Positions 52,765 to 61,730 of a DNA stretch of 64,000 bases are shown one piece after another. The stretch comes from an uncultured Opitutia bacterium (GTDB taxonomy: Bacteria > Verrucomicrobiota > Verrucomicrobiia > Opitutales > Opitutaceae), in NCBI GenBank assembly GCA_903881475.1, contig CAIRTK010000081.1, positions 1 through 64,000 on the forward strand. Direction: 5' to 3'. The notes beneath the pieces were generated by a model. It saw nothing but the letters and a program-made list of their open reading frames with translations, did not search any database and was not told the origin of the DNA. The position numbers and the translations under genes are program-made. The first letter of the stretch is position 1, and every line of letters begins with the position of its first letter.

Positions 52765-54827
52765 GTGCCGGACTTTAACGCCGCCCGGGACCACGGGCCC
52801 CGGCGGTGCCAGAGGACCCAGGCGAGCGCCAGCCCGAGCAGGATGGCGCCGTAGGTCGCGGGTTCGGGCACCGGCGTAATCTGATGGTCGAAGTTCTGCC
52901 ACTGGGTGTTGTTGCCCGTGTAGCCGCTGAAGACCACCTGGTTCATCGGGGTGCTGCCGGTCGTGCCCGTAACGGCCCCGGTCCAGTTTTGCGCATAGAA
53001 ATAGTCGGTCGTGTTGACCCAGTTGATGATCGTGAGCGTCACGCCGGAGTCGACGATGAAGCTGGTCGCGTTGAGCATCGAGGCCGTGGAATTGCCGAAA
53101 TCGAGGACGGTGTTGCCGGTGATGTGAAGGGTGCCGACGGTTGCACTGATCCCCGCCAGGATGACGGTGCCGCCGGTCAGGCGAAGCTCGCCGCTGAAAT
53201 TGAACGAGGAGGTGAACGTCAGGGTCCCGGAGCCGAGTTTTTCGAGCACGCCGGTGCCGGCGATCGTGCCGCCGAAGCTGGAGGAACCGGAGTTGACGCC
53301 GACGCCGAGATAGCCGCTGGTCCCGAGGTCGATCGTGCCGGTGCCGGCGACCGTGTTGATGGATTCCTGCTGGTTGTTGATGTTCAGCCGGCCGTCGGAA
53401 TTGATGGTGATGAGTCCGGCGTAGTCGGCGATCTGGTTGGAGGCGAGCAGGGTGAGGTTGGCGGAGTTGGCGGCGCCGATGCCGTCGCCGATCGTCACGG
53501 TCCCGCCCGCGATGGCATTGGTGCCGGCGGTCTTGCCCAGTTGGAGCGTGCCGCTGTTGATCAGGGTGGCGCCGGTGTAGGAATTGCTGGTCGCGCCGGA
53601 ATAGGTGAGCGTGCCGGCGCCGGCCACGGTGACTCCGCTGGAACCGTTGAGGGCGCCGCTGAGATTGAGGTTGCCGGTCCCGGTCGCGGTCAGGGTCTGG
53701 CTGGAGCCGAGATTGATGTCGCCGGTGACGGTCAACGTGCCGGCGTCGGCCCCCAGGGTGGAGCTGGCGTTCAAGGTCAGGGCGGCGTTGAGGGTGTTGC
53801 TGCCGCTGATGTTGCGGATGGCGCCGGTCGCACCAATGCCCGAACCGGAAATCGCGAACGAACCCTCGGTGACGGAAATGTTGTTCTGCAGCTGGAGGGT
53901 GGCGCCGCTGGCGACGGTGTTGCCGTAAGTGGAGCCGCCGAGCGCGGTGGAATTTTGGAGATTCAGCGCGCCGGCGTTGACCGTGGTGACGCCGCTGAAC
54001 GTGTTGGTGCCGGAGAGGGTGAGGGTGCCGGTGCCCTGCTTCACGAGTGACCCGTACCCGCCGCTGTCCATGATCACGCCGGAAAACGTGGTGCTGGTGG
54101 AATCGCCGACGGTGAACGGGCCGCCCTTGATATCCAGCGTGCCGGCGCCGGCAAGGGAGGCGACGGTCTCGCTGTGGCCCCAGCCCAGATCGACGGTCGC
54201 GCCGCTGGCGATGACGAGCGCCGAGGCGTCCGGAATGACATTGCTGGTGCCGAGCAGCAGTGTGCCGGCATTGACGGTGGTGGCTCCAGTGTAGGCGTTG
54301 GCCGTGCTGCCGAGCGTGAGGGTGCCGGTGCCGGTCTTGGTGAAGCCGCTTGTGCCGGCGATCTGGCTGTTGAACGTCAGGGTGCTGCCCGAGGCGACGC
54401 TGACTTGCGGGGCGGAGCCGCTAAGCGTGACAATGCCGCCGCTGAAGGTCGGACTGCCTTCCGCGACGGTGATGCCCGGGGTGGAGACCGTGCCGGAGAC
54501 GGTGACGGTGTAGGTGCCGGTGGCGTCGGTGCCGGCGCTGAACACCGCATTGCTGCCATTGGTCCATTGGATCGTCGACGCAGTGCCGGCGGAGCTGGTG
54601 GTCCAGTTCTTGTCCGAGCTGCTGGTCGACCAAGTGGCAGACGGGGATGAGCCGGCTCCGGCGGTGGCCCCGTTGGTATCCCAATAAAACGTGGTCTGGG
54701 CGCGGAGTGGAATGAGACCCAGCAGGCCGGTTGCAATCAGCAGCCACCAAGCCGGGCGCAGCCCGGCGGCACGGCCGGCTGGGGCGCGGGAACAATGGAT
54801 GGAGGAGGCTCTTGGGATCGACGACAT
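52761..54827 (-). CDS. PEP-CTERM surface protein with autotransporter-associated repeats
   Basis: A 688-residue exported protein. The signal region has a long basic n-region and core WWLLIATGLLGLIPL, ending at LRAQ. The body is built of Gly/Thr/Ser/Asn-rich beta repeats such as TGTLTLSGTNTFSGVTTVNA, AGTLTYSGATSNSYTGATLI and GSGTLTFTSSFNFSGELRL, a right-handed beta-helix pattern of autotransporter-associated repeats. The C-terminus VPEPATYGAILLGLALAW then WHRR is a PEP-CTERM sorting signal: Pro-Glu-Pro, one membrane helix, basic end. It is likely processed by an exosortase and linked to exopolysaccharide. A start at the ATG at 54827 puts the signal peptide about 30 residues in. Confidence 0.9.
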   Translation of the reverse strand: MSSIPRASSIHCSRAPAGRAAGLRPAWWLLIATGLLGLIPLRAQTTFYWDTNGATAGAGSSPSATWSTSSSDKNWTTSSAGTASTIQWTNGSNAVFSAGTDATGTYTVTVSGTVSTPGITVAEGSPTFSGGIVTLSGSAPQVSVASGSTLTFNSQIAGTSGFTKTGTGTLTLGSTANAYTGATTVNAGTLLLGTSNVIPDASALVIASGATVDLGWGHSETVASLAGAGTLDIKGGPFTVGDSTSTTFSGVIMDSGGYGSLVKQGTGTLTLSGTNTFSGVTTVNAGALNLQNSTALGGSTYGNTVASGATLQLQNNISVTEGSFAISGSGIGATGAIRNISGSNTLNAALTLNASSTLGADAGTLTVTGDINLGSSQTLTATGTGNLNLSGALNGSSGVTVAGAGTLTYSGATSNSYTGATLINSGTLQLGKTAGTNAIAGGTVTIGDGIGAANSANLTLLASNQIADYAGLITINSDGRLNINNQQESINTVAGTGTIDLGTSGYLGVGVNSGSSSFGGTIAGTGVLEKLGSGTLTFTSSFNFSGELRLTGGTVILAGISATVGTLHITGNTVLDFGNSTASMLNATSFIVDSGVTLTIINWVNTTDYFYAQNWTGAVTGTTGSTPMNQVVFSGYTGNNTQWQNFDHQITPVPEPATYGAILLGLALAWVLWHRRGPWSRAALKSGT

Positions 54828-54940
54828 GCGGGACGGCAAAGGACAATAACGTCCCCCTAGGATTTCCTTTAGCCAGAAATACCTCGGCCGGAAATTACTT
54901 ACCCGGCGGCCGTCGCCCACGCACCCGAGGGCGCTCCCGG

Positions 54941-56044
<1,104 letters not shown>

Positions 56045-56076
56045 AAGGTTGGTCAACAGAGCGGGGGAGTCAGGGC

Positions 56077-56105
56077 TTGACAAGCCAATTGCCCGACGGT
56101 CTTGT
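56077..56105 (+). promoter_or_regulatory. possible promoter of the rpsP-trmD-rplS genes
   Basis: A perfect -35 TTGACA (56077-56082) is followed after 17 bases by TCTTGT, a weak -10. It lies between ychF (divergent) and rpsP and is the best candidate in this gap. Confidence 0.35.
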
Positions 56106-56147
56106 CTTCGTTTTTCCAAGCAAGAAACGCTCCGCAAAACACCTGTC

Positions 56148-56405
56148 ATGGCTCTCAAAATCCGTCTCACCCGCATCGGCGCCGTTCACCAGCCGCACTA
56201 CCGCTTTGTCATTGCCGAAGCCCGTTCGCGCCGGGATGGCGATCCGGTCGAAGTCGTTGGCATCTATGATCCCCGCCTCAAGGGCGAGACCGTCAAGCTC
56301 AAGCTCGACCGCGTGGATTACTGGCTCAGCAAGGGCGCGAAGCCGACCGACACCGTGCACGCCATGATCAAGAAGGCGCGCCGGGCCCCCGTGCCGGCTG
56401 CCTGA
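56148..56405 (+). CDS. rpsP: 30S ribosomal protein S16
   Basis: An 85-residue ribosomal protein starting MALKIRLTRIGAVHQPHYRF. VVGIYDPRLKGETVKLKLDR and GAKPTDTVHAMIKKA are the family blocks. The length is normal. In most bacteria it is followed by rimM, trmD and rplS; here a terminator and a repeat stand where rimM is expected. Confidence 0.98.
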   Translation: MALKIRLTRIGAVHQPHYRFVIAEARSRRDGDPVEVVGIYDPRLKGETVKLKLDRVDYWLSKGAKPTDTVHAMIKKARRAPVPAA

Positions 56406-56410
56406 TTTTT

Positions 56411-56516
56411 CACCGCAAGGTCGCGAAGGACGCGAAGCCAAACCCTTCCTTTCTCAGCCTCGGAGCAATCCGGGGCTTTTTATTTCTTAGCGATCTGCGC
56501 GCTCTTTGCGGTAAAA
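56411..56516. repeat. inverted repeat of GCGAAG/CACCGCAA type after rpsP (copy C)
   Basis: The left arm CACCGCAAGGTCGCGAAGGA (56411 onward, to about 56437) and the right arm ending GCTCTTTGCGGT (about 56489-56516) are imperfect inverted copies. The intrinsic terminator of rpsP lies between them. It is a dispersed-repeat type and not a gene. Confidence 0.7.
56457..56481 (+). terminator. intrinsic terminator after rpsP
   Basis: GCCTCGG (56457-56463) pairs with CCGGGGC (56470-56476), with one G-T pair and loop AGCAAT, followed by TTTTT. It separates rpsP from trmD or reduces read-through. Confidence 0.8.
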
Positions 56517-56529
56517 CCTAGCTCCGTTT

Positions 56530-57201
56530 ATGCTGCGCATCGACGTCCTCACGCTGTTTCCGCGGATGCTGGATAGCGTCCTGGCGGAGAGTATTTTGGG
56601 AAAAGGCATTGCAGCGGGCCACCTCGGGGTGACCGTCCACGATCTGCGCGCCTGGTCGATCGACAAGCACCGCACGGCGGATGACCGGCCGTTCGGCGGC
56701 GGGGCGGGCATGGTGATGAAGCCGGAACCGGCCTTTGCGGCCATCGAGCAGCTCCAGACGCCGGGCTGCCGGCGCATTTACCTGACCCCGGACGGCACGC
56801 CGCTTTCGCCGGCGCTGGCGCAGGAACTTTCGCAGCAGCAGCATCTTGTTCTGCTGAGCGGGCATTACGAGGGGATCGACCAGCGGATCCGCGACCGGGT
56901 CATCGACCAGGAGATCAGCATTGGCGACTATGTGCTGACCAACGGCACGCTCGCGGCGGCGGTTTTGATCGATGCGCTGGCCCGTTTCATCCCCGGCGTG
57001 CTCGGGGAGGAAAAGTCATTGACGCACGAATCCTTCACCAGCAAGTTGCTCGACTTTCCTCAATACACGCGTCCCGCCGAATATCGAGGCATGTCCGTTC
57101 CGGAGGTCCTGCTTTCCGGAAACCATGCCGAAATCGAGAAGTGGCGGCACGCGAAACAGGTGGAAAAAACCCGCCAGGTCCGACCCGATTTACTCAAATA
57201 A
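56530..57201 (+). CDS. trmD: tRNA (guanine37-N1)-methyltransferase
   Basis: A 223-residue SPOUT-fold methyltransferase that makes m1G37 and prevents frameshifting. Blocks are RIDVLTLFPRMLDSVLAESI, RPFGGGAGMVMKPEP, LLSGHYEGIDQRI (SAM knot) and ISIGDYVLTNGTLAAAVLID. PEVLLSGNHAEIEKWR is the C-terminal helix. No Shine-Dalgarno precedes the ATG. Confidence 0.97.
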   Translation: MLRIDVLTLFPRMLDSVLAESILGKGIAAGHLGVTVHDLRAWSIDKHRTADDRPFGGGAGMVMKPEPAFAAIEQLQTPGCRRIYLTPDGTPLSPALAQELSQQQHLVLLSGHYEGIDQRIRDRVIDQEISIGDYVLTNGTLAAAVLIDALARFIPGVLGEEKSLTHESFTSKLLDFPQYTRPAEYRGMSVPEVLLSGNHAEIEKWRHAKQVEKTRQVRPDLLK

Positions 57202-57207
57202 ACAGCC

Positions 57208-57603
57208 ATGAACCCGATCATCTCCGAAATCACCGCTGAGCAGGTGAAAAAAGACATCACTCCCTTCAAGGTGGGCGACGGTGTGCGCGTGCACACCAAG
57301 GTCCGCGAAGGCGACAAGGAACGCGTGCAGGTTTACTCTGGCATCGTCATCGCCCGGAAGGGTCATGGCATCCACGAGGCCTTCACCGTGCGCCGCATCA
57401 GCTACGGCGAGGGCGTCGAGCGCGTGTTCCCGGTCAACTCCCCGAACATCGAGAAGATCGAGGTTGAGCGCGAGTCCGAGAACATGAAGGCCCGCCTCTA
57501 TTACCTCCGCCATCGCACCGGCAAGGCGGCCGTCGCCGTCAAGGCGCGCGAGAACCGCGTCGCCCCCGCCGTAGCCCCGGCGGCCGCGCCCGCCGCGAAC
57601 TGA
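57208..57603 (+). CDS. rplS: 50S ribosomal protein L19
   Basis: A 131-residue ribosomal protein at the 30S-50S interface. Conserved [40 protein letters not shown] and [13 protein letters not shown]. The C-terminal tail is Ala/Pro-rich ([13 protein letters not shown]), longer than usual. A strong terminator follows. Confidence 0.98.
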   Translation: MNPIISEITAEQVKKDITPFKVGDGVRVHTKVREGDKERVQVYSGIVIARKGHGIHEAFTVRRISYGEGVERVFPVNSPNIEKIEVERESENMKARLYYLRHRTGKAAVAVKARENRVAPAVAPAAAPAAN

Positions 57604-57630
57604 GTCCCCGCCGGTTCTGCCGGTCGGCCC

Positions 57631-57661
57631 AAGCGAGCCTCATCCAAGGCTCGCTTTTTTA
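57631..57661 (+). terminator. intrinsic terminator after rplS
   Basis: AAGCGAGCC (57631-57639) pairs perfectly with GGCTCGCTT (57648-57656) over loop TCATCCAA, then a T-run to 57661. Confidence 0.92.
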
Positions 57662-57739
57662 TGCCCGAAATTCTGCTTCCCCGGCCGCGGGTCCGGGCGT
57701 AGTGCTAACCCACCGACCGGTTCGAACCTCTCCTTTCCC

Positions 57740-59731
57740 ATGACGCTCCAGACTTCCCTTCTCGCCCAGGCCGCCGCCGAGGCCCGCGGTCTCGCCATCG
57801 ACGCCGTGCACCAGTGCTCCTCCGGCCACCTTGGCCTCCCGCTGGGCTGCGCCGAGATCGGAGCCGTGCTCTACGGCCATGCCCTCGTGCACAATCCCGA
57901 CGAGCCGCGCTGGCTGAACCGCGACCGCTTCGTGCTCTCCGCCGGCCATGGCTCGATGTTCCTCTACAGTTGGCTGCACCTGAGCGGCTACGCGCTGACG
58001 ATCGAGGACCTGAAAGGGTTCCGCACGCTGCACAGCAAGACGCCCGGTCACCCCGAGTTTCACGAAACCCCGGGCGTCGAGGCCACCACCGGTCCGCTCG
58101 GGCAGGGCATCGGCAACGCGGTCGGCATGGCAATGGCCGGACAAATGACGGCGGCGCGGTTCAACATGCCCGGCCAGGAGATTTTCGACTACCATGTCAT
58201 CTGCCTGGCGGGTGACGGCTGCATGCAGGAAGGCGTAGCGATGGAGGCGGTGGAGTTCGCCGGCCACCAGGGCCTCGACAACCTGATCCTGATTTACGAC
58301 TCGAACGACGTGACGCTGGACGCGATGGCCCGGAAGACGCAGAGCGAGAACACCGCCTTGCGCTTCAAGGCGATCGAATGGGATGTACAGACGCTGACCG
58401 ACGGCAGCGACATGCCCGCCATCCTGAAGGCCATCAACAAGGCCAAGAAGGCGAAGAGCGGGAAGCCGCAGCTCATCATCGCCCGCACGATCATCGGCAA
58501 GGGCATTCCCGAGGTGCAGGGCACCCCGAAGGCCCACGGCGAGGGCGGGGCGAAGTTCGCCGATTCCGCCCGGGCCGGCCTCGGCCTGCCCGCCGACCAG
58601 CATTTCTATGTGAGCGAACCGGTCCGCGAGTATTTTGCCGGCCACAAAAAGCGCCTCAAGCGCAGCTGCGCCAAGTGGAAGAAGGCCTTTGCGGCCTGGC
58701 GCGAGGCGCATCCCGACAAGGCCGCGCTGCTCGACGGCGCCAGCCACACTCCGAGTGCCGCGCATCTGTTGGAAAAGATGCCGCTGTTCCCGGCCGATGC
58801 CAAGCTGGCCACGCGCGCCGCGGGTCGGGATGTCCTGCAACCCGTCGCGGCCGAACTGCCGCTGCTGATCACGGGCAGCGCGGATCTCAACGGCTCCACG
58901 CTGAACGTCATCGCGAACGACGAGGATTTCGACAAGACCAACCGCGCCGGACGCAATGTGCGCTATGGCATCCGCGAGCACGGCATGGCCGCGATGAACA
59001 ACGGCGTAGCCTACGACGGGCTGTTCCGCCCATCCTGCGCGACCTTCTTGGTCTTCGCCGATTACTCGCGTCCCTCGATGCGCATTGCGGCGCTGTCCAA
59101 GCTGCCGGTGGTTTATATCTACACCCACGACTCTGTCGGGGTGGGCGAGGACGGACCGACGCATGAACCTGTCGAGACGGTGTCGGCGCTCAGGTTGATT
59201 CCCAATTTCGACGTGATCCGCCCGGCCGATCCCGAGGAAACCGCCGGTGCGTTTGCCGCAGCCTTCGAGCGGACGGACGGACCGACGCTCCTGGCTCTCA
59301 CCCGCCAGGCCGTGCCGATGCTGAATGACTGTCCGCCGCATGAGCGCCGGGCGGGCGTGCTCAAAGGCGGTTATATTCTCATCCAAGAAACTGCGCCGCT
59401 CACCCACATCCTGCTGGCGAGCGGCAGTGAAGTCCAATGGGCCGTGGCGGCGGCGAAGACCCTCGGGCCCGGCACGCGCGTTGTCTCAATGCCTTCCTTT
59501 TTCCGGTTCGACCGTCAGCCGGCCGCTTACCGCGAGGCTATTCTGCCTGCTTCGTGCCTGAAGCGCGTGGCCATTGAAGCTGGTGTGACCGGCCTGTGGT
59601 ACAAATATGTCGGTCTCCAAGGCCGGGTGGTGGGCATTGACCGTTTTGGCCTCAGTGCCCCGGGCAACATTGTGATGAAGGAACTCGGCATCACGGCTGA
59701 GGCTGTGGTGGCGGCCGCGCGTAGCGTCTAA
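57740..59731 (+). CDS. tkt: transketolase
   Basis: A 663-residue thiamine-diphosphate enzyme of the pentose phosphate and sugar-rearrangement pathway. The N-terminal ThDP domain has [20 protein letters not shown] and the ThDP motif [16 protein letters not shown], with DSNDVTLDA for metal binding. The PYR domain has [20 protein letters not shown] (catalytic Glu) and [18 protein letters not shown]. The C-terminal domain begins [18 protein letters not shown]. The length is typical. It lies alone between the rplS terminator and the MarR operon. Confidence 0.97.
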   Translation: MTLQTSLLAQAAAEARGLAIDAVHQCSSGHLGLPLGCAEIGAVLYGHALVHNPDEPRWLNRDRFVLSAGHGSMFLYSWLHLSGYALTIEDLKGFRTLHSKTPGHPEFHETPGVEATTGPLGQGIGNAVGMAMAGQMTAARFNMPGQEIFDYHVICLAGDGCMQEGVAMEAVEFAGHQGLDNLILIYDSNDVTLDAMARKTQSENTALRFKAIEWDVQTLTDGSDMPAILKAINKAKKAKSGKPQLIIARTIIGKGIPEVQGTPKAHGEGGAKFADSARAGLGLPADQHFYVSEPVREYFAGHKKRLKRSCAKWKKAFAAWREAHPDKAALLDGASHTPSAAHLLEKMPLFPADAKLATRAAGRDVLQPVAAELPLLITGSADLNGSTLNVIANDEDFDKTNRAGRNVRYGIREHGMAAMNNGVAYDGLFRPSCATFLVFADYSRPSMRIAALSKLPVVYIYTHDSVGVGEDGPTHEPVETVSALRLIPNFDVIRPADPEETAGAFAAAFERTDGPTLLALTRQAVPMLNDCPPHERRAGVLKGGYILIQETAPLTHILLASGSEVQWAVAAAKTLGPGTRVVSMPSFFRFDRQPAAYREAILPASCLKRVAIEAGVTGLWYKYVGLQGRVVGIDRFGLSAPGNIVMKELGITAEAVVAAARSV

Positions 59732-59860
59732 AATCTGCTCAAATTTGAGGTAGGGCAGGGGCGGCGACGACCGGTTTCCTGCCGCTCGATAAGTTTTATG
59801 CGATTGGCAGGGAGCTGACATTAGTTGCGGGTGAAATTTAAGTGACGCACCGGCTTTCGC

Positions 59861-59891
59861 TTGCATTTATGATTAGCCGCCTAACTATAAG
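59861..59891 (+). promoter_or_regulatory. MarR-type operator over the efflux promoter
   Basis: An imperfect palindrome: TTATGATTAG (59867-59876) and CTAACTATAA (59881-59890) with four bases between match in 8 of 10 positions on opposite strands. It covers the spacer and the -10-like TATAAG (59886-59891) of a promoter with -35 TTGCAT (59861-59866). The downstream gene is the MarR repressor. Confidence 0.6.
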
Positions 59892-59921
59892 CCTTCTGAC
59901 AATTCGATTCCTCGCGCAAAC

Positions 59922-60479
59922 ATGCCGTTATTGATGCTCAAGAATCTCCCCCGCTACGAGTGCTTGCTCGAGGCGGCGAAGGAGTTCCCCGACCTTGATC
60001 CGTCGGCGTGCGAGGCATTTCTGCACCTTTTGCATGCGGGAGATGAATGTTTCCGGGCGGTGGAATCCCAGCTGGCCCGGCATAATATCACCCAAGGCCG
60101 TTTTGGCGTGCTGATGAGCCTGATAAACAACTGCCGCAACGATGGGGGCCGCGCCGCGCTGAGTCCGGCGGAGCTGGCTGATCGCACCGGCGTCACCCGT
60201 GCGACCATCACGGGCCTGGTTGATACGCTTGAACGCGACGGGCTCGTCACCCGGTCCCATGACACCGAGGACCGGCGCATGATGGTGGTCTGCCTCACGC
60301 CGCGCGGCCGGGAGCTTCTGCATGAAATTCTCCCGGATCATTTCCGGCGGATGGCGACCCTGATGCAGTCCCTCACCGAATCCGAACGCAAAACCCTCGT
60401 GCAGCTGCTGGGGAAAATCACCGAGCAGGCCGCCGTGATGGCGCCGTCCGCCGTCTTGCATCTCTCCGCTTCGGCTTAA
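59922..60479 (+). CDS. MarR-family transcriptional regulator
   Basis: A 185-residue winged-helix dimer regulator. The N-terminal helix (CEAFLHLLHAGDECFRAVES) dimerises. The DNA-binding part is LSPAELADRTGVTRATITGL with the wing SHDTEDRRMMVVCLTPRG. The C-terminal helix (TLMQSLTESERKTLVQLLGK) completes the dimer. It leads the operon with the RND adaptor and pump and is likely their autorepressor. The ligand is unknown. Confidence 0.93.
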   Translation: MPLLMLKNLPRYECLLEAAKEFPDLDPSACEAFLHLLHAGDECFRAVESQLARHNITQGRFGVLMSLINNCRNDGGRAALSPAELADRTGVTRATITGLVDTLERDGLVTRSHDTEDRRMMVVCLTPRGRELLHEILPDHFRRMATLMQSLTESERKTLVQLLGKITEQAAVMAPSAVLHLSASA

Positions 60480-60524
60480 CCCGCGCCTTTCCGTCCCCTT
60501 CACGTATTCTAATCACTGACCAAC

Positions 60525-61664
60525 ATGCTCAAAAAAATCATTACCTTCGCCTTCACCGTGGTTGGCATCATCATTGTGGTCGGCGCGCTCGTCGGCACGA
60601 AGCTGAACCAGTTTGCTACGATGGGCGCCGCCGGGGCCGCCATGGTCATACCGCCCGAGACGGTCACCGCGGCCACGGCCCGCGACGACAGTTGGGAGAC
60701 CAGCATCACGGCCACCGGGACTATCACGGCGGTGCAAGGCGTCACGGTTTCCGCCGAAATGGCGGGAAAAGTCGTGAAAATTGCCTTCGAGTCCGGGTCC
60801 ACCGTGCAGGCCGGCGAACTGCTGGTCCAGCTCGACACGTCCGTCGAAGAGGCTCAGCTGCGTGCAGCCGATGCGGCTTCGGCGCTGGCCAAGCTCAATC
60901 TCGTCCGCGCCCGCACCCTGCGGGAGAACAACACCAACTCGCAGGCCGATCTCGACGGGGCCGATGCCCAGGCCAAGCAGGCCGAGGCCCAGGCGGAAAA
61001 TATCCGGGCGGTGATCGCGAAGAAGACCATCCGCGCCCCGTTTGCCGGGCGCCTGGGGCTGCGCCTCGTGAACCTGGGCCAGATCCTCAAGGAGGGCGAC
61101 GGCATCGTTTCGCTGCAGACCCTCGATCCGATTTATGCCGATTTTTCCCTGCCGCAGCAGCGCCTGGCCGTGCTCAATGCCGGCGTCGTGGTGCGGGTCA
61201 CCAGCGATGCCGCGCCGGGCACGGTCTTCGAGGGCAAGATCAACGCTGTGAATCCCGACGTCGATGCCGTCACGCGCAATGTCCGCCTGCAGGCCATCCT
61301 GACCAATGCGGGTGAAAAACTCCGCCCGGGCATGTTTGCCGCGATCACCGTCGTGCTGCCGACCAGGGAGAACGTGCGGGTGATCCCGTCGTCCGCCGTG
61401 CTCTATGCGCCGTATGGCGATTCGGTCTTTGTGATCGACGAGAAAAAGAACGAGAAGACCGGCGAGATGGAGAAGGTCCTGCGCCAGCAGTTTGTGCGGC
61501 TTGGCACGGCCCGCGGGGATTTTGTCGCCGTCGTCTCCGGCCTCGAACAGGGGGAATCCATCGTGACTTCCGGCGTGTTCAAGCTCCGCCCCGGCGAAAC
61601 CGTGGTCATCGACAACAAGCTGGCCCCCGATGCCCAGCTGGCCCCGAAACCCAACGACACCTGA
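60525..61664 (+). CDS. RND efflux periplasmic adaptor subunit
   Basis: A 379-residue membrane-fusion protein. The N-terminal membrane anchor IITFAFTVVGIIIVVGALVG lacks a lipobox Cys, so it is anchored by the helix and not lipidated. The barrel-sandwich (lipoyl) domain has VTVSAEMAGKVVKIAFESGS and IRAPFAGRLGLRLVNLGQIL. The short coiled-coil hairpin has LVRARTLRENNTNSQADLDG. The beta-barrel and membrane-proximal domains follow (PGTVFEGKINAVNPDVDAVT, then PSSAVLYAPYGDSVFVIDE). It works with the next gene. Confidence 0.94.
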   Translation: MLKKIITFAFTVVGIIIVVGALVGTKLNQFATMGAAGAAMVIPPETVTAATARDDSWETSITATGTITAVQGVTVSAEMAGKVVKIAFESGSTVQAGELLVQLDTSVEEAQLRAADAASALAKLNLVRARTLRENNTNSQADLDGADAQAKQAEAQAENIRAVIAKKTIRAPFAGRLGLRLVNLGQILKEGDGIVSLQTLDPIYADFSLPQQRLAVLNAGVVVRVTSDAAPGTVFEGKINAVNPDVDAVTRNVRLQAILTNAGEKLRPGMFAAITVVLPTRENVRVIPSSAVLYAPYGDSVFVIDEKKNEKTGEMEKVLRQQFVRLGTARGDFVAVVSGLEQGESIVTSGVFKLRPGETVVIDNKLAPDAQLAPKPNDT

Positions 61665-61730
61665 GTCCCTGCCGGTCCGCGCAGATTACCACCCGGTTTT
61701 CCCTTTCCGCGTCCGGCGCCGCCCAGTCCA

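Noticed and set aside
52806-54050. A Gly/Ala-rich 414-codon frame opposite the PEP-CTERM gene
   Set aside because: It is the complement of repetitive Gly/Thr/Ser codons. The sense protein has a signal peptide and a sorting signal.
57659-59437. A 592-codon open frame antisense to transketolase
   Set aside because: Transketolase is complete in the other direction, and the antisense product lacks any family signature.
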